Source: Halomonas sp.
GTDB lineage: Bacteria; Pseudomonadota; Gammaproteobacteria; Pseudomonadales; Halomonadaceae
Assembly (NCBI RefSeq): GCF_007692655.1
Contig: NZ_REBQ01000146.1
Span: forward strand, 1 to 33,178
DNA: 33,178 nt
Reading direction: 5' to 3'
Position 1 is the first letter of the stretch; each line of letters starts with the position of its first letter. Positions 1-9,151 of the stretch are shown here, one piece after another. The notes under the pieces are model-generated. The model did no database searches, was not told the origin of the DNA, and saw nothing but the letters and a program-made list of their open reading frames with translations. A program made the translations under genes and the position numbers.

Positions 1-208
1 GCCATCCTCTCAGACAAGACCCGTGAGCGGGCAGCATAATTCGACTGCCTGTTACACATTTTGGTAGGTTAATTCGCTTACCAAATCAAGTGGTTGTTAT
101 AGAAGTGTCATGTTGCGGAAATGTCGTGCTGTGATAGCGCAGTCGACGAACACATATTTAATTTCGTTGCCTATTATTGGCAACCTTTATTCTCCAAGGA
201 GATACCCT

Positions 209-475
209 GTGGCGAACAGCAAGCAAGCTCGCAAGCGCGCCCGCCAGGCCGAGTCACGTCGCGTCCTGAAATCCAGCCAGCGCAGCATGGTCCGCACCTA
301 CATCAAGCGTGTAGTGAAAGCGATCAGCACCGGCGATCACGCGAAGGCAATGGAAGAGTTCAAGGCGATGCAGCCGGTCGTTGACCGTATCGCTGATAAA
401 GACGTGCTTTCTAAAAAGAAAGCTGCTCGTCTGAAGAGCCGTTTGAACAAGCGTATTAAGGCACTGGCGGCGTAA
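209..475 (+). CDS. rpsT: 30S ribosomal protein S20
   Basis: S20 binds 16S rRNA early in small-subunit assembly. The 88-residue product starts (M)ANSKQARKRARQAE and is Lys/Arg/Ala-rich and helical throughout, matching the family in length (about 87). The start is the GTG at 209, 7 nt after a strong AAGGAG (196-201). An in-frame ATG at 110 would add 33 residues with no family counterpart and no ribosome binding site, so it is rejected. The upstream 208 bases hold no gene. They contain a 7-bp inverted repeat (TTTGGTA 60-66, TACCAAA 79-85) and a weak -10-like TATAGA at 98-103. The gene is single and closed by the terminator that follows. Confidence 0.97.
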   Translation: MANSKQARKRARQAESRRVLKSSQRSMVRTYIKRVVKAISTGDHAKAMEEFKAMQPVVDRIADKDVLSKKKAARLKSRLNKRIKALAA

Positions 476-490
476 GCCGGCTGGCGCCAT

Positions 491-518
491 AAAAAAACCG
501 GCTGCGGCCGGTTTTTTT
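491..518 (+). terminator. rho-independent terminator after rpsT
   Basis: CCGGC (498-502), loop TGCG, GCCGG (507-511), preceded by seven A (491-497) and followed by seven T (512-518). The A-run lets it act in both directions. It begins 15 nt after the rpsT stop and separates rpsT from murJ. Confidence 0.93.
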
Positions 519-523
519 GTGTC

Positions 524-582
524 TGGATGATTTTTTCTGGATGGTGTTTTTGGATGGTTTTTCTAGATGGTTGCTCTGGATA
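524..582. repeat. five degenerate ~13-bp tandem repeats before murJ
   Basis: TGGAT-type cores (one is TAGAT) begin at 524, 538, 551, 564 and 577, so the period is 14, 13, 13 and 13 bp. Each core is followed by a T-rich stretch (unit roughly TGGATGGTTTTTC). The array fills the whole gap between the rpsT terminator and the murJ start. Its role is unknown. It could be replication-slippage debris or affect the murJ leader. Confidence 0.8.
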
Positions 583-586
583 GCTT

Positions 587-2158
587 ATGACGGCAAGCAA
601 AACACCCAGCACTTCTACAGCCCCTGGTGGCCTAATGCGCTCTGGCCTTGTCGTCAGTTCCATGACGATGCTGTCGCGCGTGATGGGGTTAGCACGCGAT
701 GTGGTGGTGGCAACCCTGTTAGGGGCTGGTAACGGTGCCGATGCGTTTTTCGTGGCGTTTAAGATTCCCAATTTTCTGCGGCGTCTGTTTGCAGAGGGGG
801 CGTTCAACCAAGCGTTTGTGCCGGTACTCTCAGAGTATTCTGCCCAGCGAAGCCGTGAGGAAATCCGCGAGCTGCTAAATGCCACCGCCGGCAGTTTAAC
901 CGCAGTGCTGGCATTGATTACGGCATTGGCGATGCTCTGCGCGCCATGGCTGATTTGGGTGTTTGCGCCGGGTTTTGGACGGGATCCTGAAAAGCTGGCC
1001 ATGACCGCCGATATGCTGCGGCTGACGTTTCCCTATTTATTGCTGATTTCGCTGACGGCGTTTTCAGGCAGTGTACTGAATACCTGGAACCGCTTTGCCG
1101 TGCCTGCCATTACGCCGGTGTTGCTAAATCTTTCGCTGATTGGCGCGGCGCTGTTTTTAATGCCGCTGATGGAAGAGCCCGCCATGGCGCTGGCCTGGGG
1201 CGTGTTGATTGCCGGGGCGGCGCAGCTTGCCTTTCAAGTACCGTTTTTGTTGCGCCTGGGGCTGTTGCCAACGCCATGGCCGAATTTTGCCCATGAGGGC
1301 GTGCGGCGGATATTAAAGCTGATGGGGCCTGCGCTGTTTGGGGTGTCGGTATCGCAAATTAACCTGCTGCTGGATACCGTCTTGGCGTCGCTGCTAGTGG
1401 CGGGAAGCGTGTCATGGCTGTACTACTCGGATCGTTTGGTGGAGCTGCCGCTCGGTGTGTTTGGCGTCGCGATTGGCACGGTGATTTTGCCTGCCCTCTC
1501 CAAGCGTCATGCGTCGCAGTCCAAGGAGCACTTTGCGGCGATGCTTGATTGGGCCATCCGCATTGTATTGCTGCTTGGCTTGCCTGCGGCCTTGGCCCTG
1601 GCAGTGCTGGCCGAGCCGCTGTTGATTACGCTTTTCCATTATGGCGCGATGACTGATCACGATATCCAAATGGCCGCCATGAGCCTGCGTGCCTACGCCT
1701 TCGGATTGGTGGCCTTTATGCTAATCAAGGTATTGGCGCCCGGTTTCTTTGCCCGACAGAATACCCGCACGCCTGTCAAAGTCGGCATTATCGCCATGGT
1801 GGCGAACATGGTGTTTAACCTGATGCTAATCTGGCCGCTGGCGCATGCGGGATTGGCGTTGGCGACGGCGCTGTCAGCCTTTTTAAATGCTGGCCTGCTG
1901 GGATATTTGCTGCATAAAGAGGGCGTGCTGATATTCCAGCCTGGCTGGAAGCGTTACTCGGTGCAGCTGTTGGGCGGCAGCGGGCTTATGTGCGCGGCGC
2001 TCTACTTTATATCTCCCGATTGGCAGGCTTGGCTCACCTTTGGGCTCTGGCAGCGGGTGAGCTGGGTATCTGGGTTGGTGGTGCTGGGCGGTTCGCTTTA
2101 CTTCGCTTGGTTGGCAGCGCTTGGTTTGCGCTTCCGTCATTTTAAAATGCAATCGTAA
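587..2158 (+). CDS. murJ: lipid II flippase MurJ (MviN)
   Basis: MurJ moves lipid II across the inner membrane for peptidoglycan synthesis. The 523-residue protein (E. coli about 511) carries the family's N-terminal stretch SSMTMLSRVMGLARD followed by GADAFFVAFKIPNFLRRLFAEGAF, and is hydrophobic throughout as expected for about 14 membrane segments of the MOP/MVF fold. The start at ATG 587 has no good ribosome binding site. ATG 635 (MRSGLVVSSMTM) would give a length nearer to E. coli and is a real alternative. The gene lies downstream of rpsT, a common arrangement in Pseudomonas and Halomonas, and has no visible strong promoter other than the repeat-filled leader. Confidence 0.95.
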   Translation: MTASKTPSTSTAPGGLMRSGLVVSSMTMLSRVMGLARDVVVATLLGAGNGADAFFVAFKIPNFLRRLFAEGAFNQAFVPVLSEYSAQRSREEIRELLNATAGSLTAVLALITALAMLCAPWLIWVFAPGFGRDPEKLAMTADMLRLTFPYLLLISLTAFSGSVLNTWNRFAVPAITPVLLNLSLIGAALFLMPLMEEPAMALAWGVLIAGAAQLAFQVPFLLRLGLLPTPWPNFAHEGVRRILKLMGPALFGVSVSQINLLLDTVLASLLVAGSVSWLYYSDRLVELPLGVFGVAIGTVILPALSKRHASQSKEHFAAMLDWAIRIVLLLGLPAALALAVLAEPLLITLFHYGAMTDHDIQMAAMSLRAYAFGLVAFMLIKVLAPGFFARQNTRTPVKVGIIAMVANMVFNLMLIWPLAHAGLALATALSAFLNAGLLGYLLHKEGVLIFQPGWKRYSVQLLGGSGLMCAALYFISPDWQAWLTFGLWQRVSWVSGLVVLGGSLYFAWLAALGLRFRHFKMQS

Positions 2159-2179
2159 CCTGCGCCCTGGCGGGTGTGT

Positions 2180-2205
2180 TTGTTATTAGGCAGGTTCGTT
2201 ATAAT
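2180..2205 (+). promoter_or_regulatory. candidate sigma-70 promoter for ribF
   Basis: A perfect -10 TATAAT at 2200-2205 lies in the 81-nt gap between murJ and ribF, 35 nt before the ribF ATG. The -35 is poor: TTGTTA at 2180-2185 gives only a 14-nt spacer. This is inferred from sequence only. Confidence 0.5.
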
Positions 2206-2239
2206 CAGAGGTTTTATACCCTCTAACGGCTGAGGTGCC

Positions 2240-3277
2240 ATGCGCGTCATTCGAGGTCTGCACAACCTGACAGCGGCTCATCGTGGCTGCGTTGCTACCA
2301 TTGGTAATTTCGATGGTGTGCATCGCGGCCATCAGGCCATCCTGCAGCAGTGCCGTGAGCATGCGGCGCGCTGGAGTGTGCCACTGACAGTGGTGGTGTT
2401 CGAACCCCAGCCGCGTGAGTTTTTCGCCGGGGATCAAGCACCGCCGCGCCTAACGCGGCTGCGCGAAAAAGTAAGACTGCTGCGTGATTTTGGCGCGGAG
2501 CAAGTACTCTGCCTGCCATTTAGCGATTCGCTGCGCAGCCTCACCGGGCGTGAGTTTATTGATCAGGTATTGATAGACGGGCTGGGGGTTAAGCATCTGG
2601 TCGTAGGGGATGACTTCCGCTTCGGCTGCGATCGCCGCGGTGATTTTGCCCTGTTGGCGGACGTTGGGCGTGAGCAGGGCTTTGGTGTCGAGCATACCCG
2701 CACCTTTACCGTGGATGACGAACGTGTGTCCAGCACGCGGGTGCGCACGCTGCTGGCAAGTGGCAATTTTTCCGCTGCGGCACGCCTGCTGGGGCGGCCC
2801 TATTCATTACACGGCCGCGTGGTGCGTGACCAGCAGTTGGGGCGAACCATCGGAGTGCCCACTGCCAACTTGCCACTGATGCCGTTGCCCTTAACCCTGC
2901 GCGGCGTGTTTGCGGTGGCCGCTGAGCTAGAAGATGGCCAGCGCTACCCTGGGGTAGCAAACGTAGGGTTTCGCCCTACAGTGGGCTCAGCACGGCCAAC
3001 GTTAGAAGTACACCTGCTGGATTTTAAAGGTGACCTTTACGGCCAGCGCATGACGGTTTACCCCTGCGCGCGGCTGCGGGGTGAAGTGAAATTTGACGAT
3101 CTTAAGGCGCTCAAAGCGCAAATTGAACGTGATCAGGCCCGTGCACGTGACTATTTAACAGCGACGGAGGTAGACCAAGACTATTCTCTTCCGCTGGCCT
3201 CGGCCCCGCTTGGGCGTGAGACCGCTTCTTCTGATTCTTCCACGGCGGGAAATTCCGCCGATGCTAACGACGGCTGA
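2240..3277 (+). CDS. ribF: bifunctional riboflavin kinase / FAD synthetase
   Basis: RibF makes FMN from riboflavin and then FAD from FMN, using ATP. The N-terminal nucleotidyltransferase half shows [10 protein letters not shown] (22-31), GDDFRFG and the SSTRVRTLL segment. The C-terminal kinase half shows [11 protein letters not shown] and [13 protein letters not shown]. The start ATG 2240 follows a GAGGTG box at 2230-2235. At 345 residues it is about 30 longer than E. coli RibF (313). The excess is a Ser/Ala/Asp-rich tail after the DYLTAT region, apparently unstructured. It ends 7 nt before the ileS start, so the two are probably cotranscribed, as is usual for ribF-ileS-lspA. Confidence 0.96.
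   Translation: MRVIRGLHNLTAAHRGCVATIGNFDGVHRGHQAILQQCREHAARWSVPLTVVVFEPQPREFFAGDQAPPRLTRLREKVRLLRDFGAEQVLCLPFSDSLRSLTGREFIDQVLIDGLGVKHLVVGDDFRFGCDRRGDFALLADVGREQGFGVEHTRTFTVDDERVSSTRVRTLLASGNFSAAARLLGRPYSLHGRVVRDQQLGRTIGVPTANLPLMPLPLTLRGVFAVAAELEDGQRYPGVANVGFRPTVGSARPTLEVHLLDFKGDLYGQRMTVYPCARLRGEVKFDDLKALKAQIERDQARARDYLTATEVDQDYSLPLASAPLGRETASSDSSTAGNSADANDG
3243..3260. repeat. GC-rich inverted repeat at the ribF end / ileS leader
   Basis: CGGCGG (3243-3248) and CCGCCG (3255-3260) with a 6-nt AT-rich middle form a short strong hairpin inside the last codons of ribF. It ends 24 nt before the ileS ATG. There is no T-run, so it is not a terminator. It could affect ileS translation or mRNA stability (inference). 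Confidence 0.55.
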
Positions 3278-3284
3278 CGAGACC

Positions 3285-6125
3285 ATGGATTATAAGCACA
3301 CGCTGAATTTGCCTGAAACTGACTTCCCCATGCGCGGCATGCTGCCAAAGCAGGAGCCGGGGCGGGTGTCCCAGTGGCAGGATATGAATATTTACCAGCG
3401 CCTGCGTGAAGCGCGTGCAGGGGCGCCGCTGTTTGTGCTGCACGATGGCCCTCCCTATGCCAATGGCAGCATCCATATTGGTCACGCCGTTAATAAAATT
3501 CTTAAAGATATTATCGTTAAGTCAAAAAACCTAGCGGGTTTTGATGCGCCCTATGTACCGGGCTGGGACTGTCACGGCCTTCCCATTGAGCACAAAGTAG
3601 AAACCACCCATGGCAAGCACCTTGAGCCAGGCAAGGCCCGCGAGCTTTGCCGTGAATACGCTGGCGCGCAGGTAGAAACACAGCTGGCCGACTTTGTGCG
3701 TCTGGGTATTATTGGTGACTGGGATCATCCATATCGCACCATGAATTTCGCCAATGAAGCGGGCGAAATGCGTGCGTTAGCCGAGATGGTTGATGCGGGC
3801 TATGTGTTTAAAGGCTTGAAGCCGGTTAACTGGTGCTTTGACTGTGGCTCGGCGCTAGCGGAAGCAGAAGTCGAGTACGCCGATAAAAAATCTGACGCCA
3901 TCGACGTTGCCTTCCCGGTAGAAGATGCTGACAAGCTTGCCGCTGCGTTTGGCTTAACTGAGCTGGCGAAGCCCGCCGCCGTGGTCATCTGGACCACCAC
4001 CCCTTGGACGATTCCGGCTAACCAGGCCCTTAACGTTCATCCTGAGTTTACCTACGCGCTGGTGGATACCGGCGAACGCTTGTTGCTGTTGGCGGAAGAG
4101 CTGGTAGAAAGCTGTCTAGAACGCTTTGAACTGCAGGGCGAAGTGATTGCCACTGCCCAGGGTAGCGCTCTCGATCTGATCAATTTCCGTCACCCGTTCT
4201 ATGATCGACTCTCGCCGGTGTATCTGGCGGAGTACGTCGAGTCTGAAGTGGGCAGCACCGGGATCGTGCACTCGTCGCCTTCCTACGGCGTTGACGATTT
4301 CAACACCTGCCGTGCCTACGGGATGAGCTTTGACGACATGCTCAATCCGGTGCAGGGCAATGGCGTTTACGCGGATAGCCTGCCGCTCTTCGGCGGCCAG
4401 ATGATTTGGAAGGCCAACCCGCATATCGTTGAGAAGCTTCGTGAAGTGGGTGCGCTGATGGCGCATAAAGCGATCACACACAGCTACATGCACTGCTGGC
4501 GCCACAAAACGCCGGTGATCTACCGCGCCACGGCGCAGTGGTTCGTGGGCATGGATATCAAAGGTAAAGACGGCAAAACCCTGCGCGAGCGCGCTCTGGA
4601 AGGTATCGAAGCCACGGCCTTCACCCCCGCTTGGGGGCAGGCACGCTTGCACAGCATGATCGCTAATCGCCCAGATTGGTGTATCTCGCGCCAGCGCAAT
4701 TGGGGCGTGCCGATCCCGTTCTTTTTGCATAAGCAAACCGGCGAGCTGCATCCACGTACCGTCGAGCTGATGGAAGAGGCTGCTAAGCGCGTTGAGCAGG
4801 AGGGTATCGACGCCTGGTTCAAGCTTGATCCCGCGGAGCTTTTGGGGGCGGAAGCGGCAGAGTACGACAAAGTCACCGATACACTGGATGTGTGGTTTGA
4901 TTCCGGTACGACCCACCGCCATGTGCTGCGTGGTTCGCACCCCCATGGTCATGAAAGCGGCCCGCGGGCTGACCTCTACCTGGAAGGCTCTGACCAACAC
5001 CGTGGCTGGTTCCACTCCTCGCTGCTGACCGGCTCTGCCATTGACGGTCATCCGCCTTATCGTCAGCTGCTGACCCACGGTTTCACCGTCGACTCCCAGG
5101 GCCGCAAACAGTCCAAGTCGCTGGGTAATGTGGTCGCCCCCCAGGAAGTGATGGATAAGCTGGGCGGTGACATTCTGCGCTTATGGGTCGCGTCGACGGA
5201 TTACTCCGGTGAAATGGCGGTATCCGACGAGATTCTGAAGCGCACCTCGGACGTGTATCGCCGGATTCGTAACACTGCCCGCTTCCTGCTTTCGAACCTT
5301 AACGGGTTTGATCCTGAGCGCAATCAAGTGGCGTTTGGGGATATGCTGGCGCTGGACCAGTGGGTGGTGGATCGCGCTGCTCAGCTGCAGGTTCGCATCG
5401 AGAAAGCCTATGAAGAGTACCGCTTCCTGGATGTCTATCAGCAGGTTCACGGCTTCTGTGCGCGAGAGCTGGGTGGCTTCTATCTGGATGTCATCAAAGA
5501 CCGCCAATACACAACGCAAACCGACTCACTGGCGCGCCGCAGTGCGCAAACCGCGCTGTATCATGTGGTGGAAGCTCTCAGCCGCTGGGTTGCGCCGATT
5601 TTGTCATTCACTGCCGAAGAGATTCACGAGAATATTCCCGGTAAACGTGGCGACAGTGTGCTGCTAGAGACCTACTACACTGACCTTGGAACGCTGGCGG
5701 AAGATGCCCAGCTGGGTCGTGCGTTTTGGGAGCAGGTGCTGGAAGTTAAGCACTCGGTCAATAAGTGCCTGGAAGATGCTCGTAATGCCAAGGTGATTAA
5801 AGGCAGCCTAGCGGCCGAAGTGACGCTGTATGTGAGCGATGAACTGCAAACCACCCTGGCCAAGCTGGGTGACGAGCTGCGCTTTGTCATGCTCACCAGT
5901 GAGGTTACGCTTAAGCCCCTGTCTGAGGTAAGTGAGTCAGACGCAGCGGAGGCTACCGAGCTGGAGGGCTTGAAGGTGGTGGTTAAAGCGAGCGAACACA
6001 CCAAGTGTGAACGCTGCTGGCACCATCGTCCGGATGTTGGCACTCATACTGATCATCCGGATTTATGTGGGCGCTGTATCAGTAACCTTCCCGAGGGCAG
6101 CGGTGAGATTCGCTACTATGCCTAA
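3285..6125 (+). CDS. ileS: isoleucyl-tRNA synthetase
   Basis: Class Ia aminoacyl-tRNA synthetase that charges tRNA-Ile in the cytoplasm. From ATG 3285 the protein is 946 residues (E. coli 938) and opens [19 protein letters not shown], as in the family. In-frame starts at 3210 and 3261 lie inside or against ribF and are disfavoured. Visible motifs are HIGH exactly (64-67), the editing-domain [12 protein letters not shown], and a C-terminal zinc knuckle with CERC (908-911) and CGRC (928-931). The second signature is KQSKS (608-612) instead of KMSKS, an unusual change at the Met. The 3' end overlaps lspA by 8 nt, indicating coupling. Confidence 0.97.
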   Translation: MDYKHTLNLPETDFPMRGMLPKQEPGRVSQWQDMNIYQRLREARAGAPLFVLHDGPPYANGSIHIGHAVNKILKDIIVKSKNLAGFDAPYVPGWDCHGLPIEHKVETTHGKHLEPGKARELCREYAGAQVETQLADFVRLGIIGDWDHPYRTMNFANEAGEMRALAEMVDAGYVFKGLKPVNWCFDCGSALAEAEVEYADKKSDAIDVAFPVEDADKLAAAFGLTELAKPAAVVIWTTTPWTIPANQALNVHPEFTYALVDTGERLLLLAEELVESCLERFELQGEVIATAQGSALDLINFRHPFYDRLSPVYLAEYVESEVGSTGIVHSSPSYGVDDFNTCRAYGMSFDDMLNPVQGNGVYADSLPLFGGQMIWKANPHIVEKLREVGALMAHKAITHSYMHCWRHKTPVIYRATAQWFVGMDIKGKDGKTLRERALEGIEATAFTPAWGQARLHSMIANRPDWCISRQRNWGVPIPFFLHKQTGELHPRTVELMEEAAKRVEQEGIDAWFKLDPAELLGAEAAEYDKVTDTLDVWFDSGTTHRHVLRGSHPHGHESGPRADLYLEGSDQHRGWFHSSLLTGSAIDGHPPYRQLLTHGFTVDSQGRKQSKSLGNVVAPQEVMDKLGGDILRLWVASTDYSGEMAVSDEILKRTSDVYRRIRNTARFLLSNLNGFDPERNQVAFGDMLALDQWVVDRAAQLQVRIEKAYEEYRFLDVYQQVHGFCARELGGFYLDVIKDRQYTTQTDSLARRSAQTALYHVVEALSRWVAPILSFTAEEIHENIPGKRGDSVLLETYYTDLGTLAEDAQLGRAFWEQVLEVKHSVNKCLEDARNAKVIKGSLAAEVTLYVSDELQTTLAKLGDELRFVMLTSEVTLKPLSEVSESDAAEATELEGLKVVVKASEHTKCERCWHHRPDVGTHTDHPDLCGRCISNLPEGSGEIRYYA

Positions 6126-6699
6126 AGCGACTGATCCCAAAGCGACTGATCCCAAAACAAAGCAAGCGGCTAATGAGTTAGATACAAACGCGCGGCCTAC
6201 CATGGAGCGGCCGCTGCGCTGGTTATGGCTAGCGGTGGCGGTTATTGTGTTGGATTTGGTCACCAAATACGTGGCCAGTAGTCAACTGAGCTATGCACAG
6301 CCGGTGGAAGTGCTGCCGTTCTTTAATTTGACGCTGCTGCATAATCCCGGCGCCGCTTTCAGCTTTTTGGCCACCCATCCAGGTTGGCAGCGCTGGTTCT
6401 TTGCTATCGTGGCCATTGGCGCGAGTGTTGGTCTAACCATTTGGCTGACGCGGATTAAGAACGACGAGAAGCTACTGGCGTTAGCGCTGCCCCTGATTAT
6501 AGGCGGTGCGCTAGGGAATCTTTACGACCGGCTGGTGCATGGTTACGTCGTCGACTTTCTCTCTTTCCACGTTGCCGGGTGGTATTACCCGGCGTTTAAC
6601 GTAGCGGACATTGCCATTACGCTTGGGGCGATTGCTTTGATCTGGGAATCCATTATGGGCGAGCGGCGGCGTAAAAAAGCGCACAAGGCGTCTCATTAA
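6118..6699 (+). CDS. lspA: lipoprotein signal peptidase (SPase II)
   Basis: LspA is the inner-membrane aspartyl protease that removes signal peptides from prolipoproteins, which here would include TssJ. Four hydrophobic segments and the family motifs [24 protein letters not shown] and AFNVAD are present. The predicted catalytic dyad is D146 and D164. The start chosen is ATG 6118, overlapping ileS by 8 nt, giving 193 residues with a hydrophilic N-terminal extension of about 28 residues. ATG 6202 ([11 protein letters not shown]) gives 165 residues, close to E. coli (164), but has no ribosome binding site. The extension contains an exact 15-bp duplication, encoding KATDP twice. Confidence 0.95.
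   Translation: MPKATDPKATDPKTKQAANELDTNARPTMERPLRWLWLAVAVIVLDLVTKYVASSQLSYAQPVEVLPFFNLTLLHNPGAAFSFLATHPGWQRWFFAIVAIGASVGLTIWLTRIKNDEKLLALALPLIIGGALGNLYDRLVHGYVVDFLSFHVAGWYYPAFNVADIAITLGAIALIWESIMGERRRKKAHKASH
6124..6153. repeat. exact 15-bp tandem duplication in the lspA 5' end
   Basis: AAAGCGACTGATCCC occurs at 6124-6138 and again at 6139-6153 without mismatch. It is in frame, encodes KATDP twice, and sits only 6 nt after the lspA start, overlapping the ileS stop codon. It looks like a recent slippage event in a hydrophilic tail not conserved in E. coli LspA. Confidence 0.9.
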
Positions 6700-6718
6700 T
6701 CGAATGCTGGGAGCTATG

Positions 6719-7165
6719 ATGACCGACTATCTTATTGATGACGGCATGGAAGTGACACTACACTTCACTTTAAAGTTAGAGGATGGCACCTTGGTGGACT
6801 CCACCAAAGATAAGGCGCCAGCCACCTTCGAACTGGGTGATGGTAATTTGCCGCCGGGCTTTGAAAACCCCATTAAAGGGCTGGGTGCAGGGCAGAGCGG
6901 CAGCTTTCAGATTACCCCTGAGCATGCCTTTGGCCAGCATAACCCGCAGAACATTCAGACCCTAAAACGCGCTGATTTTGGTGATGAAGCTCCGGAAATT
7001 GGCATGGTGATGTCATTTGCCGATAAAGCGGGAACGGAATTGCCAGGCGTGGTCAAAACCATTGAGGGTGATCGTGTAGAAGTTGACTTCAATCACCCGT
7101 TGGCAGGCCGTACGCTCACGTTTGAAGTCGAGGTACTCGATGTTAAGCCGGTGACAACACACTAG
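6719..7165 (+). CDS. fkpB: FKBP-type peptidyl-prolyl isomerase (SlpA/FkpB type)
   Basis: Cytoplasmic peptidyl-prolyl cis-trans isomerase and chaperone. The sequence has the SlyD/FkpB layout: VTLHFTLKLEDGTLVDST, ELGDGNLPPGFENPIKGL, an inserted flap with HAFG, then VDFNHPLAGRTLTFEVEVLDV near the C-terminus. In-frame ATGs lie at 6704, 6716 and 6719. GGGAG at 6709-6713 is best spaced (5 nt) for 6719, giving 148 residues, matching the E. coli protein (149). No signal peptide is seen. It sits between lspA and ispH, the same neighbours as in E. coli. Confidence 0.93.
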   Translation: MTDYLIDDGMEVTLHFTLKLEDGTLVDSTKDKAPATFELGDGNLPPGFENPIKGLGAGQSGSFQITPEHAFGQHNPQNIQTLKRADFGDEAPEIGMVMSFADKAGTELPGVVKTIEGDRVEVDFNHPLAGRTLTFEVEVLDVKPVTTH

Positions 7166-7230
7166 GCTTTTCCTAGCAACGGCCACGCTCTCATTCACTA
7201 AGCGATGTAGTTACACATCAAGGCGTCTCC

Positions 7231-8220
7231 ATGCAGTCAACCAGCACGCAGCAAACAGCAGCACCCATTCAGATCAAATTGGCGAATCCGCGTGGCTTTT
7301 GTGCTGGCGTGGACCGCGCGATCGATATCGTCAACCGGGCATTGGATGTGTTTGGTCCGCCCATTTACGTCCGCCACGAGGTGGTTCATAACCGCTTTGT
7401 AGTGGAAACGCTGCGTGCCCGGGGTGCTGTCTTTGTAGAAGAGCTGGATGAAGTGCCGGACGACGTCATCGTGATTTTTTCAGCTCACGGTGTGTCACGG
7501 GCGGTGCAAATGGATGCCGAACTGCGTGGTTTGAAAGTGTTTGATGCCACCTGCCCGCTGGTGACCAAAGTGCATCTGGAAGTGCTGCGCTACGCCAAGC
7601 GCGGTCAAGAGTGTGTGCTGATTGGTCATGAAGGCCATCCTGAAGTAGAAGGCACCATGGGACGTTACGACACTTCCCATGGGGGCTGTATCTATTTAGT
7701 GGAAGACGAAAACGACGTTGCCAAGCTGGAAGTGCGCGATCCCTCTAAGTTGGCTTTTGTGACGCAAACTACGCTGTCAATGGACGATACCGCCAAGGTT
7801 ATTGACGCTCTGCGCAATAAGTTTCCGGCGATTCAAGGGCCCCGCAACGATGATATTTGCTATGCCACTCAAAATCGTCAAGACGCGGTGCGCGAGCTAG
7901 CGGCACAGAGTGACTTACTGTTGGTGGTGGGTAGTCCGAATAGCTCCAACTCCAACCGTTTGCGAGAGCTTTCGGAGCGCATGGGGACGCCTGCTTATTT
8001 GATCGACAATGCCGATCAAATCGATCCCAAGTGGCTCGAAAACGTAGCGCATATTGGCGTCACCGCAGGGGCCAGCGCGCCTGAAGTGTTGGTGAAAGGG
8101 GTCATTGCCAAGTTGCAAACCCTGGGGGCTGCGGTGCCGGAAGAGCTACAGGGACGCGAAGAAAACATTACCTTTTCTATGCCAAAAGAGCTGCGTGAAA
8201 AGGTGATTGTAAGCGGCTAA
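7231..8220 (+). CDS. ispH: 4-hydroxy-3-methylbut-2-enyl diphosphate reductase
   Basis: IspH is the last enzyme of the MEP pathway, reducing HMBPP to IPP and DMAPP with a [4Fe-4S] cluster. The three cluster cysteines are visible: C24 in [14 protein letters not shown]108 in [12 protein letters not shown] and C210 in [11 protein letters not shown]. The catalytic Glu is E138 in GHPEVEGT. The substrate-binding SNSNR and TAGASAPE motifs are also present. At 329 residues it is about 13 longer than E. coli IspH, all at the N-terminus before [12 protein letters not shown] 7231 is preceded by AAGG at 7219-7222. Confidence 0.97.
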   Translation: MQSTSTQQTAAPIQIKLANPRGFCAGVDRAIDIVNRALDVFGPPIYVRHEVVHNRFVVETLRARGAVFVEELDEVPDDVIVIFSAHGVSRAVQMDAELRGLKVFDATCPLVTKVHLEVLRYAKRGQECVLIGHEGHPEVEGTMGRYDTSHGGCIYLVEDENDVAKLEVRDPSKLAFVTQTTLSMDDTAKVIDALRNKFPAIQGPRNDDICYATQNRQDAVRELAAQSDLLLVVGSPNSSNSNRLRELSERMGTPAYLIDNADQIDPKWLENVAHIGVTAGASAPEVLVKGVIAKLQTLGAAVPEELQGREENITFSMPKELREKVIVSG

Positions 8221-8257
8221 GAAGCGGCATCGTGGTGCAAAGCCTATTAATTTGCGA

Positions 8258-8274
8258 CATACTTATAAAGTATG
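8258..8274. promoter_or_regulatory. perfect dyad with -10-like core upstream of the pilin cassette
   Basis: CATACTT (8258-8264), ATA, AAGTATG (8268-8274) is a 7-bp perfect inverted repeat whose centre contains TATAAA (8264-8269). It lies 43 nt before the first pilin start. It could be a -10 element overlapped by an operator, but no convincing -35 is visible. Low certainty. Confidence 0.35.
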
Positions 8275-8316
8275 AGCTAATTGGCTCTGGTGCAAATAAC
8301 TTGGGAGCAGCGCCAC

Positions 8317-8715
8317 GTGCCCTATACGTCTCATCCCTCTGCTGGCCACGTCTACCTCAGTGGCCAGCGCGGTTTTACCCTTATTGAGCTAATGATTGTT
8401 GTGGTCATCATTGGTATTGTCGCCTCTTTTGCCTATCCCAGTTATACCCGCCATGTACAAAAATCAATGCGCAGCGATGCCCATGCTGGCTTAACGCAAG
8501 CAGCGGCTGCGCTTGAGCGTTGCTATACCCGGACATATACCTACCGTCATTGCCCGATTAGCGAAAACTCCCCGAATAACCACTATACGATTAGCGTCGC
8601 AATCCGCGGTAACGGCCACTATGTGTTAAGCGCCAGCACTGAGCAGAACGACGGCTGTGCCGAGAGTATGACGCTAGACACGCTGGGTGAAAGGCTGCCC
8701 GATGCTTGCTGGTAA
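8317..8715 (+). CDS. pilE: type IV minor pilin, PilE type
   Basis: Prepilin with a class III signal: a 19-residue hydrophilic leader ending in Gly, then [24 protein letters not shown]. Cleavage is predicted between G19 and F20, with the conserved Glu at mature position 5. The C-terminal globular part has four Cys and ends DACW, typical of PilE minor pilins. GTG 8317 is chosen because GGGAG (8303-8307) lies 9 nt upstream. GTG 8290 and TTG 8281 are upstream in-frame alternatives without such spacing. It is 132 residues long. It is the first gene of a four-gene overlapping pilin cassette, and the product would prime pilus assembly at the inner membrane. Confidence 0.85.
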   Translation: MPYTSHPSAGHVYLSGQRGFTLIELMIVVVIIGIVASFAYPSYTRHVQKSMRSDAHAGLTQAAAALERCYTRTYTYRHCPISENSPNNHYTISVAIRGNGHYVLSASTEQNDGCAESMTLDTLGERLPDACW

Positions 8716-9151
8716 TCAAAAGGCGCCGCAGCACGGCTTCAGCTTAATAGAGGCGCTCATTGCGTTAGTGGTTTTATCCCTTGGCCTTATTGGCGTGGCG
8801 TCCATGCAGCTTAAAGCATTGCAAAGTGCCACCTCCGGGTATCAACGCTCGGTGGCCAGCCTGGCGGCGTTAGATGCGCAGGAACGGCTGTGGGCACAGC
8901 TAGTGGTGCTTGAGCCTAGCCAAACCTGTGACGATATAGACGTCTCAGCGGTGCAGGAGGCTTGGAGAAGTCACTGGCTTTATGCTGACCCCCCTACGCC
9001 GCTGCGTAGAGCGCTGCCAGCCCTGACGACTATCGTGAAAGCATCCGGCAACCATGGCTGCCACCTGCGTATCAACGTAGCCCTGAGTGACGATGAGAAC
9101 GACCAGCTTCACTATCTCTTTAGCCTCCCCCGTATAGAGAGCCTTCCATGA
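8702..9151 (+). CDS. pilV: type IV pilus modification / minor pilin PilV
   Basis: Short leader [12 protein letters not shown] followed by [25 protein letters not shown], the PilV-type prepilin N-terminus with Glu at mature position 5. ATG 8702 lies 7 nt after GAAAGG (8689-8694) and overlaps pilE by 14 nt. GTG 8687 is possible but less likely. The 149-residue protein has two Cys in the globular part (TCDD and GCHL), perhaps a disulfide. It probably forms the pilus tip complex with the adjacent minor pilins. Confidence 0.87.
   Translation: MLAGNQKAPQHGFSLIEALIALVVLSLGLIGVASMQLKALQSATSGYQRSVASLAALDAQERLWAQLVVLEPSQTCDDIDVSAVQEAWRSHWLYADPPTPLRRALPALTTIVKASGNHGCHLRINVALSDDENDQLHYLFSLPRIESLP

Noticed and set aside
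110..208. N-terminal extension of rpsT from ATG 110
   Set aside because: No ribosome binding site, not present in the S20 family, and the GTG at 209 has an ideal AAGGAG.
337..1002. 221-codon frame on the - strand
   Set aside because: Antisense to rpsT and murJ and spans the terminator; composition is that of a shadow frame and no family is recognisable.
4116..5078. 320-codon frame on the - strand
   Set aside because: Fully antisense to ileS; shadow of a GC-rich gene, with no motif or ribosome binding site.
7162..7176. CTAGG / CCTAG hairpin at the fkpB stop
   Set aside because: Only a 5-bp AT-rich stem without a T-run; too weak to call a terminator.
8281..8316. Upstream TTG (8281) and GTG (8290) starts of the first pilin
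   Set aside because: GTG 8317 has GGGAG at the right distance; the upstream codons do not.
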